From RGIG8700 sp045648505 (GTDB taxonomy: Bacteria > Bacillota > Clostridia > RGIG6154), in NCBI GenBank assembly GCA_045648505.1, contig JAZROD010000058.1, positions 12,685-76,684 on the forward strand: 64,000 bases of DNA. The letters run 5' to 3'. The notes below the pieces were generated by a model that was given only the letters and a program-made list of their open reading frames with translations, was not told where the DNA came from and searched no databases. The position numbers and the translations under genes are program-made. Shown one piece after another: positions 40,693 through 49,144 of this stretch (within the stretch, counting starts at the first letter, position 1; each line of letters starts with the position of its first letter).

Positions 40693-41502
40693 TTATTTAT
40701 ATAATGCTAAATCTGTAAGGGCTACATGAGTGTTTATTCCACCAGGCGCACTTCCACATTCTTTGATTTTAATAGTAAGACTATTAACACCGAGCACGCT
40801 TATGTTAAAATCAAATGGCATAGTAGTTGTTACCGCTTTGATTTCTTTAATCAATTTTCCGTCACCGTAAAAAATTATATTTACTTCATGATTGCTTCTA
40901 TTGTATCTGCTAGATGAATCAATACCAACACTGTTAATACTTTGTGGTAAAACAATCTTTCCCAAAAGCTTCTTATACTGACTGTTTAACGGGTAATCTA
41001 TTTTAACTTGTGCTTCGTCCCTATCTCCGTCTATATAAACAGGAACGCCATTCATATTGGGGTGGCAAGTGTAAAATAATATTCCATTTGTATATGTATT
41101 ATTTAAATAATCAGTTAATGTTCCATTAATTTTATAAAATGTGTCAAATTGATTTGCTTTAATAAAATTACTGTACTGTATCCTATCCAAATAATTATCA
41201 GGTTTTGTCTGGTCTTTCTTGCCAATGTAAACACTTTGTGTTGCACCATCCCATTCAACATCTTTTCCAAAGGCGTTTGAAATAGCACGAACAGGTAAGT
41301 AGGTAGTACCGTTCATTGTAAATGGTTCAACCACATTTCCGTTGGCATCCTTTGGAACAATTTCTCCCCCGTCAATGTAAATCTTAATGTTGTTATAAAA
41401 CAACTCCGCTGTTTCACTGATTTGCTTTGCAAATACCACTCCACCTGTTAGCATTGTCCCAATCAGCACACCCGCTATTAATCCTTGTAATCTTTTCTTC
41501 AT
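40693..41502 (-). CDS. Secreted stalk-domain (copper amine oxidase N-like) plus NPCBM-like protein
   Basis: 269 residues: signal peptide (1-25), one copper-amine-oxidase N-terminal-like 'stalk' domain (about 38-95, 'NGTTYLPVRAISNAFGKDVEWDGATQSVYIG'), and a C-terminal beta domain (about 115-269) resembling the NPCBM carbohydrate-binding module ('IVLPQSINSVGI', 'INTHVALTDLALYK'). GGAGG precedes the ATG at 41502; the frame opens at a TTG 9 bases earlier. No enzymatic residues are evident; a cell-surface binding role is likely. Confidence 0.75.
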   Translation of the reverse strand: MKKRLQGLIAGVLIGTMLTGGVVFAKQISETAELFYNNIKIYIDGGEIVPKDANGNVVEPFTMNGTTYLPVRAISNAFGKDVEWDGATQSVYIGKKDQTKPDNYLDRIQYSNFIKANQFDTFYKINGTLTDYLNNTYTNGILFYTCHPNMNGVPVYIDGDRDEAQVKIDYPLNSQYKKLLGKIVLPQSINSVGIDSSSRYNRSNHEVNIIFYGDGKLIKEIKAVTTTMPFDFNISVLGVNSLTIKIKECGSAPGGINTHVALTDLALYK

Positions 41503-41570
41503 TTTGTTCAACCTCCATAGATGTTATTTTTTATGTTATGTATTATAACATATAATTATAACTTTTGTCA

Positions 41571-41585
41571 ACATATAATATATGT
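41571..41585. promoter_or_regulatory. Palindrome before the RHH gene (possible operator)
   Basis: Perfect 15-base palindrome ACATATA-A-TATATGT just upstream of the ribosome site GGGGTGAG of the ribbon-helix-helix gene. Confidence 0.45.
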
Positions 41586-41598
41586 GGGGTGAGATGTT

Positions 41599-41787
41599 AT
41601 GGAAGATAAACTTATTATAAATAAAAAGAATTTAAAAGGCGAAGATGGATATAAAACATTTTCTGTGAGGATAAAAGAGGAAACTGTTATAAAGCTAAAT
41701 AAATTGTCAGAAGATACAAATCGTTCAAGGAATGAGCTAATTAACATTTTATTAGAGTATGCCATTAATAATAGCAAGGTGAAATAA
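41599..41787 (+). CDS. Ribbon-helix-helix DNA-binding protein
   Basis: 62 residues with the CopG/Arc-like pattern 'YKTFSVRIKEETVIKLNKLS' (strand and first helix) and 'NRSRNELINILLEYAI' (second helix). The stop TAA and the start of the RAYT gene share one base (TAATG), so both are translated together. It is likely the regulator or a DNA-binding helper of that transposase-derived module. Confidence 0.75.
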   Translation: MEDKLIINKKNLKGEDGYKTFSVRIKEETVIKLNKLSEDTNRSRNELINILLEYAINNSKVK

Positions 41788-42119
41788 TGAATTTGCCTAA
41801 ACGCAAGCCGACAAGATTAAAAGGATATGATTATTCTCAAGATGGTGCATATTTTATAACCATTTGTACCAATGACAGAAAATGTATATTAGGCAACATT
41901 GTAGGGCAGGAGCAAGCCCTTGCTACAATATCCAATGTTATTTGCTCGTTTAAATCATTAATAACAAAGATATGCAACAAATTAAATAATAAGCCACAAA
42001 AAATATTTCAAACATCTTTTCACGACCACATAATTCGCGGTGAAAAAGATTATCAAAAAATTTGGGAATACATAGATACAAATGTAATCAGATGGGAAAA
42101 AGATTGTTTTTATAATTGA
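41787..42119 (+). pseudogene. REP-associated tyrosine transposase (RAYT) with internal deletion
   Basis: 110 residues where family members have about 170-250. The start 'LPKRKPTRLKGYDYSQDGAYFITICT' and the end 'QTSFHDHIIRGEKDYQKIWEYI' match IS200-like RAYT proteins, but the middle that should carry the HUH motif (PNHxH) is absent; the text jumps from 'GQEQALA' straight to 'TISNVICSFKSLITK'. The reading frame is intact, so this is a clean in-frame deletion. Without the HUH site it cannot cut DNA by the usual route. Confidence 0.75.
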
Positions 42120-42120
42120 G

Positions 42121-42150
42121 AAGCGGAGCAGTGAAATTCACTGCTCCGTT
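42121..42150. repeat. Hairpin directly after the RAYT remnant
   Basis: Near-perfect 14-base arms AAGCGGAGCAGTGAA / TTCACTGCTCCGTT one base apart; either the gene's terminator (weak T run) or a REP-like end structure. Confidence 0.65.
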
Positions 42151-42176
42151 TACTGTCCTTAAGAGTGCGCCTCATA

Positions 42177-42203
42177 CGCCGAGTGTCCTTATGAACACTC
42201 CGC
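42177..42203. repeat. REP-like hairpin, second copy
   Basis: CGCCGAGTGT / ACACTCCGC with an 8-base loop, closely matching the hairpin at 39983-40010. Confidence 0.6.
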
Positions 42204-42222
42204 ATATGGTTGCTTTTTTGTA

Positions 42223-42921
42223 TTAATAAGCAGTAAGTTGCTTTTCCATTTCCTTTTTTAAGCGTTTAATTATTCTTTTTTCAAGTCTTGAGATGTAGGA
42301 CTGTGAAATGCCCATTTTTTCCGCAACTTCTTTCTGGGTAAGCTCATCTTCGCCTGAAAGACCAAAACGGAGGTTTATTATTTCTCTTTCTCTTTCGGAA
42401 AGCTTTGAAAGAGCGTCTTTTAAGAGCTGACGGTCCACCTCGTCATCTATTGTTTTCTGAATAAGGTCCACATCGGAGCCAAGCACATCAGAAAGCACAA
42501 GCTCATTTCCGTCGCTGTCTGTGTTTAAAGGTTCGTCGATGGATATTTCCTGCTTTCTGCCCGATATTTTTCTTAAATGCATTAAAATTTCGTTTTCTAT
42601 GCACCTTGAGGCGTAGGTTGCCAGTTTGATATTTTTGTCGGCTTTGAAGGTGTTTATGGCTTTTATAAGGCCGATAGTACCTATTGAAATCATATCTTCG
42701 GTACTTACGCCTGTGTTTTCAAAACGCCTTGCTATGTAAACCACAAGTCTTAAATTATGTTCTATTAAAATTTTTCTGTTTTCTTCATTGGTAATATTAA
42801 GCACAAGTTCTCGTTCCCTTTCGGCAGTAAGTGGCGGAGGAAGTATTTCACTTCCGCCGATATAGTAAACATCTTTTTCTCTGAATATAAGTTGAATTAA
42901 TTTTTTTAGCAGTTTAAACAT
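42223..42921 (-). CDS. sigE: Sporulation sigma factor E precursor
   Basis: 232 residues. The first about 28 form a hydrophobic/basic pro-sequence ('FKLLKKLIQLIFREKDVYYIGG') that tethers pro-sigma-E to the membrane, followed by region 2 ('HNLRLVVYIARRFENTGV', 'SIGTIGLIKAINTFK') and region 4 ('LTQKEVAEKMGISQSYISRLEKR'). This is the mother-cell sigma factor activated after asymmetric division. It overlaps spoIIGA, its processing protease, by 16 bases; GGAGG precedes the ATG. Confidence 0.95.
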   Translation of the reverse strand: MFKLLKKLIQLIFREKDVYYIGGSEILPPPLTAERERELVLNITNEENRKILIEHNLRLVVYIARRFENTGVSTEDMISIGTIGLIKAINTFKADKNIKLATYASRCIENEILMHLRKISGRKQEISIDEPLNTDSDGNELVLSDVLGSDVDLIQKTIDDEVDRQLLKDALSKLSEREREIINLRFGLSGEDELTQKEVAEKMGISQSYISRLEKRIIKRLKKEMEKQLTAY

Positions 42922-43688
42922 TCAATACCTCCAAGCAGAATATCAAAATTATTTTCAAAATCCTCGTCAACGGGCACAAGGAAATATCTGGCTTCTTTTC
43001 CGTCTATAAGCATTTTGTGGGGAAAGAAGCCCTCTTTCTCAAAATCTCCGGCTACGGTGGAAAAAGAAACACAGGTGAAAGATTCATCATTTTTAAGAAT
43101 TTTTGCGGTATGTTTTTTGTTCACAAAGGCAACGGGAAAGCCTTCGGGGGTATAAAGGTTGTTTCCCGTATCAACAAAGCCGTAAAGCTTTGTTTTTTTG
43201 CCGTTGTGGAATATTTCTGCGGTTTTGTAAAGAGCACCTTTTCTTATTTTAATCATACAGCCTTCCGCAAAAACAAAGGCTGTAAATATAAAAAGCAGAA
43301 AAATGAGGAATATGTAGGGATAACCAAGATTTAAAAACAACATATTTCCCTTTCCTTCAAGTGTTGCAAAGGAGGAAAATGCCATATATAAACCGCAAAG
43401 GCAAAAGCTTGATACAAAAAGGGTGCATAAAAGTCTTATATATCCGCGGATTGATTGTCTGTATGAAATATAAACCATCACAAGGGCACTCAAAAACTTT
43501 AAAAGTCCGCTTAAAAATGGGTGAATGTTGCAGATTGTTGTAAAAATTCCGTAAAATGAGCCAAAAGCACCGCCAAAAAAGAGTCTGTACCACCTGATTT
43601 TAAGTTTTAATATGTAACCCGATGCATACAAAAGCAGGGTGTTGATAATTAAGTTGTATAGAAAAAGAATATCAAGATAAACTGTCAC
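42906..43688 (-). CDS. spoIIGA: Sigma-E processing peptidase SpoIIGA
   Basis: 260 residues: five hydrophobic segments in the first 150 residues, then a pepsin-like half domain with the catalytic Asp in 'GFVDTGNNLYTP' (near 172). It cleaves pro-sigma-E at the septal membrane. The start is GTG at 43688 after AAGAGGTGAG. Presence of the spoIIGA-sigE pair indicates an endospore-forming lineage. Confidence 0.93.
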   Translation of the reverse strand: MTVYLDILFLYNLIINTLLLYASGYILKLKIRWYRLFFGGAFGSFYGIFTTICNIHPFLSGLLKFLSALVMVYISYRQSIRGYIRLLCTLFVSSFCLCGLYMAFSSFATLEGKGNMLFLNLGYPYIFLIFLLFIFTAFVFAEGCMIKIRKGALYKTAEIFHNGKKTKLYGFVDTGNNLYTPEGFPVAFVNKKHTAKILKNDESFTCVSFSTVAGDFEKEGFFPHKMLIDGKEARYFLVPVDEDFENNFDILLGGIECLNC

Positions 43689-43705
43689 GCCCTCACCTCT
43701 TATTC

Positions 43706-43739
43706 ATTATACAACCAATCATCTGCTGAATTTGTCAAA
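43706..43739 (-). promoter_or_regulatory. spoIIG-type promoter with Spo0A box
   Basis: A perfect 0A-box consensus TTTGTCAAA on the plus strand at 43731-43739 (TTTGACAAA on the minus strand) overlaps the -35 TTGACA (plus 43733-43738). The -10 TATAAT is at plus 43706-43711, giving an over-long 21-base spacer, as in the Bacillus spoIIG promoter, which needs Spo0A~P. Confidence 0.7.
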
Positions 43740-43768
43740 AAAAGAAGATTTCCATTTGGAAATCTTCT
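43740..43768 (-). terminator. Terminator of the NlpC/P60-like gene
   Basis: Perfect stem AGAAGATTTCC / GGAAATCTTCT, 4-base loop, then seven T residues on the minus strand; it abuts the spoIIG promoter. Confidence 0.9.
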
Positions 43769-44840
43769 AGTTTATTTTTATTGAATTATCTTCCCACAGG
43801 ACTGTTCTCTCAAGTCCTTCCGAAACGCCTCTTGCACCCACATACATTCGTCCGTCTATGATGATGGATGGAACTAAAACATCTTTCTTTTCGCCATCCA
43901 CATACATAAAGGAATCAAGATGCTTTAATGTGACCGCTTTACCGTCTATAAGTATTTTTGCGGTTTTAAGCTCTTCGCTCCAGCTTACTTCACCGCCAAG
44001 GGCTTCAAAAATATCTCTTACGGGAAGAAGTGCTCTGCCTTCTATAATAACGGGGGTGGAAGCAAGAAGCTTCTCACCAACTGTTATGGACACAGATGTG
44101 TTGTTATAAAAAACAGTTTCCTTCAGATAGTCTTTTTTTACATACCCCTGAATGTCACCAGTTTTGCCGAATGCCCAGTCTTCTTTTGAAAGGGTTGGGA
44201 AAACGGTTAAAACCGTGTTGCCTTCAAGGGTGGCGATAACATCGCTTTCGGTTGAAGGGGATGTTCTTAAATTAAGACCGTTTAATGTACTGACAGAATA
44301 AAGCTTATATTCAAGATTTAAATTTTCCTGAATTTCTGTTTCAGCAGGAAAATGGATTGAATAGGCTATTGCTGTGTGCCCCTTGTGGAGATTGTTGGGA
44401 ACATTGTAAAAAACATCGTTTTTTGTGTTTCCGTGGGCAGCATTGTGGGCATAGAAGGTCACATAGTCGTTATATTCACCGCCACAGATTACCACATGGA
44501 AAAATGTTTTGCAGTTGTGACATTCCTGAATAATAAGGTCACCCACACTTAAACACACTGCATTTTCAGAAAGTGAAATTCTGCCGTCTGCTTTCACCGT
44601 CAGAGGATAAGACGGATATCCGTGTGTTTGTGTAAGTTCTTCATAAAGGTCGTTACATTCATTTGCATTGATGTCAAGACCGCCTGCCCTTAAGCAATCG
44701 GCAACAAATTCCGCACAAAGACCCTTGCCGTCATCAAAATGAAATGAGGCATATTCAAGGCATAAATCTTTGTTATAGGCAAAGACCGATGTGTTTAATA
44801 AAAACACGGTCAGCATAATAAAACACAATATTTTTTTCAT
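43767..44840 (-). CDS. Secreted NlpC/P60-like amidase with SH3 and stalk domains
   Basis: 357 residues: signal peptide (1-21); an amidase-like papain-fold domain (about 22-165) with 'GKGLCAEFVADCLRAGG' supplying the Cys and 'CKTFFHVVICGG' the His; a bacterial SH3 domain (about 180-245, 'LNGLNLRTSPSTESDVIATL'); and a copper-amine-oxidase-like stalk domain (about 250-357, 'EGRALLPVRDIFEALGGEVSW'). It probably cleaves peptidoglycan peptides or a cell-wall amide. The ATG overlaps the end of the DUF1015 gene by 4 bases. Confidence 0.75.
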   Translation of the reverse strand: MKKILCFIMLTVFLLNTSVFAYNKDLCLEYASFHFDDGKGLCAEFVADCLRAGGLDINANECNDLYEELTQTHGYPSYPLTVKADGRISLSENAVCLSVGDLIIQECHNCKTFFHVVICGGEYNDYVTFYAHNAAHGNTKNDVFYNVPNNLHKGHTAIAYSIHFPAETEIQENLNLEYKLYSVSTLNGLNLRTSPSTESDVIATLEGNTVLTVFPTLSKEDWAFGKTGDIQGYVKKDYLKETVFYNNTSVSITVGEKLLASTPVIIEGRALLPVRDIFEALGGEVSWSEELKTAKILIDGKAVTLKHLDSFMYVDGEKKDVLVPSIIIDGRMYVGARGVSEGLERTVLWEDNSIKIN

Positions 44841-46048
44841 TTGATTTTTCTTGCTTCAATATAAAATCTCTTTTCCCAGGCTTCGCCCATTGAGAATGTT
44901 TTTCTCGGCAAAGGACCGTCTTTTGAAACTCCGCGGAAAAGGTCTGATTTTTCCATAGCGTCTAAGATAAAGCCAATTGAATTGTCTTTCATTGAAAGCT
45001 CTTTAACAACATCGTCACCGTGGATATAGTCGATTTTTCCACCGAATTCCTTTAAGTAGAAATCAAGGAACTTCTGAAGTGAACCAACTGCAAGCTCGTT
45101 TGAAGGATTTGTTATGTAAAGCTCTTTTTCAACATCTTTTATACAATAGATGATTTTCTGTTCACCCTCTGTTTCTGAAATGTTGTAGTATTTTTTAAGT
45201 TCAGAAAGAAGATGGTCAGGGTTAATATCAAACAAAACTCTGTGGATAGGCTCAAATTCAAGAGCGTTTGAGTGAATGTTAACAACTTCAACAAGTGCAT
45301 ATCTTGCAGGAAGCTTTGTTAAATCGCCATCGCAAGTTTTTTTGATGTTTTCGTAGCAGGCTTTTGCAGTTGCCAAAGAATGATTTCCGTCACCTACTGC
45401 AAATAAAAGTGGGTTTTCTCCGCCTTTTTCATAAAGGGCATTAAAAGCGTCTTCAAGTTCTTTTGTTGGTTTAACAAGAAAACCTTTTACATTTCCGCTG
45501 TTTTCCATAAGGTCAAAATCATAAACCTTTTCGCCCTTTTCAAGTGATGAGAAAACAAGGTTTTTATCATCATCAATAAGGAGCATAACGTGAGGAAGCT
45601 CAAGGGGAGCATTTTCTCTTATTTTAACTCTTGGCGGGATTCTTTCCTGAACGGTTCCCTCTGTTGCACGGACAAGTGCCTTTGATGTCTGTGAGTAATC
45701 GTAATTTTCAAGGTCGATTATTCCCACAAGACCTTCTCTTATGTTACCGTTTATGTTTCTCTGCACATAAATGAAGGTGTTTTCAAAGGTATTGAAAAGA
45801 CCGTTGTTTATATATTCATTCATATTTGCATTGATTTTTTCAATTCTTGCTGAATTATCATCTGCAAGGAAAATTTCAGGGAAAACAAGATTTAAGGTTG
45901 AAGGTGCATTTTCTGTATGCTTTTCTACTCTGTTCCAGTAATCAGGCTGTGATGTGTACTGGTCGCAGGCAACAACTGCCCATTTATTCATATCGCAGTT
46001 CTTCGGCAAAAGGATATCTGCCGGATAAAAACCGAATTTTTCAAACAT
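44837..46048 (-). CDS. DUF1015 family protein
   Basis: 403 residues, full length for the family. 'FGFYPADILLPKNCDMNKWAVVACDQYTSQPDYW' type start and 'FAVGDGNHSLATAKACYE' (near 230) are diagnostic. The family is soluble and often annotated as a possible HTH or SerB-cluster protein, but its activity is unknown to me. AAAGGTATG precedes the ATG at 46048; the frame extends to 46069. Confidence 0.85.
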   Translation of the reverse strand: MFEKFGFYPADILLPKNCDMNKWAVVACDQYTSQPDYWNRVEKHTENAPSTLNLVFPEIFLADDNSARIEKINANMNEYINNGLFNTFENTFIYVQRNINGNIREGLVGIIDLENYDYSQTSKALVRATEGTVQERIPPRVKIRENAPLELPHVMLLIDDDKNLVFSSLEKGEKVYDFDLMENSGNVKGFLVKPTKELEDAFNALYEKGGENPLLFAVGDGNHSLATAKACYENIKKTCDGDLTKLPARYALVEVVNIHSNALEFEPIHRVLFDINPDHLLSELKKYYNISETEGEQKIIYCIKDVEKELYITNPSNELAVGSLQKFLDFYLKEFGGKIDYIHGDDVVKELSMKDNSIGFILDAMEKSDLFRGVSKDGPLPRKTFSMGEAWEKRFYIEARKIK

Positions 46049-46068
46049 TTTAATCATACCTTTCTGCA

Positions 46069-46108
46069 AACCAAGTCTGAAAGAAGAAGCTTTCAGACTT
46101 GGTTTTTT
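46069..46108. terminator. Hairpin after rpoD
   Basis: Fifteen-base perfect stem AACCAAGTCTGAAAG / CTTTCAGACTTGGTT with a 6-base loop. The strong T run is on the plus strand; in the direction of rpoD the tract is short (TTTGC), so stopping may be partial. Confidence 0.55.
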
Positions 46109-47205
46109 TATTCAATATAATCTTTAAGCTTTTTGCTTCTTGATGGGTGGCGTAATTTTCTTAAAGCTTTTGCTTCAATCTGTCTGATTCTTTCTCTTGT
46201 TACGCCGAATTCTGTTCCAACTTCTTCAAGTGTTCTTGCTCTGCCGTCGTCAAGACCGAATCTGAGTCTTAAAACCTTTTCTTCTCTTGGTGTTAAAGAA
46301 GTTAAAACACTGTCAAGCTGTTCTTTAAGAAGAATGAAAGCAGCTTCGTCTGCAGGTGCAGGAGTTTCATCGTCAGGGATAAAGTCGCCAAGATGACTGT
46401 CTTCTTCTTCGCCGATAGGTGTTTCAAGAGAAACAGGCTCCTGAGCAATCTTCATAATTTCTTTAACTTTATCAATAGGCATATTCATTTCTGTTGAAAG
46501 CTCTTCAAGCTGTGGTTCTCTGCCAAGCTCCTGAATAAGCTGACGCTGAATTCTCATTAACTTGTTGATTGTTTCAACCATGTGAACAGGAATTCTTATG
46601 GTTCTTGCCTGGTCCGCAATAGCACGGGTTATGGCCTGTCTTATCCACCAGGTAGCATAAGTTGAGAATTTATAACCTTTTGTATAGTCAAATTTTTCAA
46701 CCGCTTTGATAAGACCAAGGTTACCTTCCTGAATAAGGTCTAAAAAGAGCATACCTCTGCCCACATATCTTTTTGCGATACTTACAACCAGACGAAGGTT
46801 TGCTTCAACCAGTCTTGATTTTGCCATTTCGTCGCCATCTACCATTTTTGTAGCAAGCTCAACTTCTTCTTCCATAGAAAGAAGAGGAACTTTACCGATT
46901 TCTTTAAGGTACATACGAACATGGTCTTCAACGCTGATACCTTCCGGAACTGCTGCGATTTCTTCATCATCTGCGTTTCTGAATTCGCCTTCCATTTCAA
47001 GGATTTCGCTGTCAATGTCGATGTCAATATCATTGGTGATTTCAATACCAAGCTGTTCTAAATCCTCATAAATTTTTTCAATCTGCTTAACATCAATGTC
47101 AAGACCTTCAAGTACATCCATAATTTCGTGGGAATCAAGTTTTCCCTGCTTTTTACCCTTTTCAATAAGGGTTTTTATGGCTGATTTTTTGTCGTCAAGT
47201 GTCAT
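46108..47205 (-). CDS. rpoD: Primary sigma factor (RpoD/SigA)
   Basis: 365 residues. Region 1.1-like acidic N-terminus, region 1.2/2 ('DHVRMYLKEIGKVPLLS', 'EGNLGLIKAVEKFDYTKGYKFSTYATWWIRQAI'), region 3, and region 4 ('LTPREEKVLRLRFGLDDGRARTLEEVG', 'VTRERIRQIEAKALRKLRHPSR'), all with housekeeping spacing. It overlaps dnaG by 4 bases (ATGA), the standard Firmicutes dnaG-rpoD arrangement. Confidence 0.96.
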   Translation of the reverse strand: MTLDDKKSAIKTLIEKGKKQGKLDSHEIMDVLEGLDIDVKQIEKIYEDLEQLGIEITNDIDIDIDSEILEMEGEFRNADDEEIAAVPEGISVEDHVRMYLKEIGKVPLLSMEEEVELATKMVDGDEMAKSRLVEANLRLVVSIAKRYVGRGMLFLDLIQEGNLGLIKAVEKFDYTKGYKFSTYATWWIRQAITRAIADQARTIRIPVHMVETINKLMRIQRQLIQELGREPQLEELSTEMNMPIDKVKEIMKIAQEPVSLETPIGEEEDSHLGDFIPDDETPAPADEAAFILLKEQLDSVLTSLTPREEKVLRLRFGLDDGRARTLEEVGTEFGVTRERIRQIEAKALRKLRHPSRSKKLKDYIE

Positions 47206-48950
47206 TGGTTTTTTCCTCCTAACAAATCTCTCACCTGAGTTATATCACCGCTTTTGCCAAGCTGTTTAATAAGTTCTCTTTGTTTAAGTGTATTAAGTTT
47301 GTTTATAATTTGTTTTGCACCCGTAAGTGCATCATCAAAATGATTTTCAATGCTTAAAATTTCTGCAAGTCTGCCCGAAAGCTCAAAATCAAAACTGCTT
47401 ATGAAGTCGCTTTCCTTAACCTCAACCTTTGTCATTTCGTATATGGCGGTTATTTTTTGTGCAAACTCTTTAAAAAGCTCCGTTGAGAAGCTGTTTATAT
47501 CAAAATTTTCTTTAACATAGTTTGAAACAAAGGTGTTGTAGAACATAAGATTTAAAAGTTGCATTTCAAGGTCTTCAATAAGCTTTGAAGAATTGTCTTT
47601 AATCGCAGTTCTTTGTTTTAAATCTCTTATGATGTTCTGCTTTTCGGTATCCAGTGCTTTTTTCTGCATACCAGATGCGCTTTTTTTAACCTGAAGATTT
47701 AATGTTTCAAAGGAAACTTCTGCCATTTTGGCAACTTCCTTTATATAAATCTCCCGCTCTATAACAGAATTGAGCTTTGCAAGTTCAAAGCTTGCCTGTT
47801 TTAAAAATTCCACCTTTTGTTCGGGAATTGATATATCATATCTTGCCTTAATTGCCCCAATGTTATGCAAAACGGGGACTTTTGAACTTTCAATACTGTT
47901 TAAAAAGGCAGTAAGACCGAATTTTTTAACATATTCATCAGGGTCTTTTGCGCCTGAAAGGGCAAGAACCTTTGTTTTTATGTCGTGTTTTGAAAGAATT
48001 TCAATGGCACGGCTTGCGGCAGTTTGTCCCGCACCGTCCGAATCGTAACAAAGCACAAGCTCGTCCGCATAGCGTTTGAGAAGCTTTGCGTGGTCTTCGG
48101 TAAGGGAAGTTCCCAGCGATGCAATCGCCGTATCTGCACCGTGCTGATGCAGAGAAATAACATCCATATATCCTTCAACGAGAATCAGCCTCTTTGAATT
48201 GCTTTTCTTTGCAATGTTAAGACCGAAAAGATTTTTTCTTTTATCAAAAACAGGAGTTTCGGGAGAGTTTAAGTATTTTGGTTTTGAATCATCAAGAACT
48301 CGTCCGCCGAAGGCTATAACATTTCCACGCACATCGAACACGGGAAACATAACTCTGTTTCTGAAGAAATCATAAGGCTTTTTGTTTTCTTTTCTTGCAG
48401 AAAGACCTGCATCTGAAATTTCATAGTCTGTAAAGCCTTTTCCTTTTAAAAAAGTAATAAGCGAATTGAAGGAGTTTTCGGCATAGCCAAGACCGAACCT
48501 GTTGATAGTTTCGTTTGTAAGACCTCTTTCTAAAAGGTACTTCCTTGCTTCATATCCTTTTTCGCTGATAAGATTATCGTAAAAAAACCTTGCGGTTATT
48601 TTGTTTATTTCATATATTCTGCTTTTTCTTTTTGCAAGACGGTCATCGGTAAAAGCGGTATCTTCAACCCTGATGCCGTACATATCTCCTAAGAATTTAA
48701 CCCCTTCAACAAAGCTTAAATTTTCTATGTTGCAGACAAAGTTTATAACGCTTCCGCTTGCACCGCAACCAAAGCAATGATAAACCTGCTTCTGCTCCGA
48801 AACACTGAAGGACGGAGTTTTCTCGCTGTGAAAAGGACAAAGCCCTTTTGCAGACGAGCCTGCTCTTTTAAGGGTGGTATATCTTGATATAACATCATAG
48901 ATATTGGCGCGCTCAAGAACCTGAGCGATAACTTCGTTGGAAATTGCCAT
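47202..48950 (-). CDS. dnaG: DNA primase
   Basis: 582 residues from the ATG at 48950 (GGAGGTAAAA upstream; the frame is open a further 46 codons without family match). CHC2 zinc domain 'CPFHSEKTPSF...CFGCGASG' (about 35-65), the primase core, TOPRIM motifs 'LVEGYMDVISLHQHG' and 'LVLCYDSDGAGQTAA' (about 255-310), and a C-terminal DnaB-binding helical region. It makes RNA primers at the replication fork. Confidence 0.96.
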   Translation of the reverse strand: MAISNEVIAQVLERANIYDVISRYTTLKRAGSSAKGLCPFHSEKTPSFSVSEQKQVYHCFGCGASGSVINFVCNIENLSFVEGVKFLGDMYGIRVEDTAFTDDRLAKRKSRIYEINKITARFFYDNLISEKGYEARKYLLERGLTNETINRFGLGYAENSFNSLITFLKGKGFTDYEISDAGLSARKENKKPYDFFRNRVMFPVFDVRGNVIAFGGRVLDDSKPKYLNSPETPVFDKRKNLFGLNIAKKSNSKRLILVEGYMDVISLHQHGADTAIASLGTSLTEDHAKLLKRYADELVLCYDSDGAGQTAASRAIEILSKHDIKTKVLALSGAKDPDEYVKKFGLTAFLNSIESSKVPVLHNIGAIKARYDISIPEQKVEFLKQASFELAKLNSVIEREIYIKEVAKMAEVSFETLNLQVKKSASGMQKKALDTEKQNIIRDLKQRTAIKDNSSKLIEDLEMQLLNLMFYNTFVSNYVKENFDINSFSTELFKEFAQKITAIYEMTKVEVKESDFISSFDFELSGRLAEILSIENHFDDALTGAKQIINKLNTLKQRELIKQLGKSGDITQVRDLLGGKNQ

Positions 48951-49013
48951 TTTTACCTCCTTAAAAATTACTCGCTTATAAAATTTTTCGACATTTTTAC
49001 GGTATTTCCTTTT

Positions 49014-49043
49014 TTTATAGTAAAAAAATTCGCAAATATGCAA
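49014..49043 (-). promoter_or_regulatory. Candidate promoter of dnaG-rpoD
   Basis: Minus strand TTGCAT (plus 49038-49043), 18-base spacer, TATAAA (plus 49014-49019). Confidence 0.45.
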
Positions 49044-49082
49044 AATATTAAAGTAAATTCTTTGATTTATTGAATAAAAATA

Positions 49083-49111
49083 TTGCAAAATGCTTGAATC
49101 GGGTGTATAAT
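49083..49111 (+). promoter_or_regulatory. Promoter of the 1813-residue SGNH protein
   Basis: TTGCAA at 49083-49088, 17-base spacer, TATAAT at 49106-49111; AAGGAGAG before the ATG at 49145. Confidence 0.65.
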
Positions 49112-49144
49112 TAGTTAACTATAATATATAAAGGAGAGATAATA

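Noticed and set aside
48951..49088. 46-codon N-terminal extension of dnaG
   Set aside because: Lys/Tyr-rich text unlike any primase; a strong GGAGG marks the ATG at 48950, and the promoter lies within the extension.
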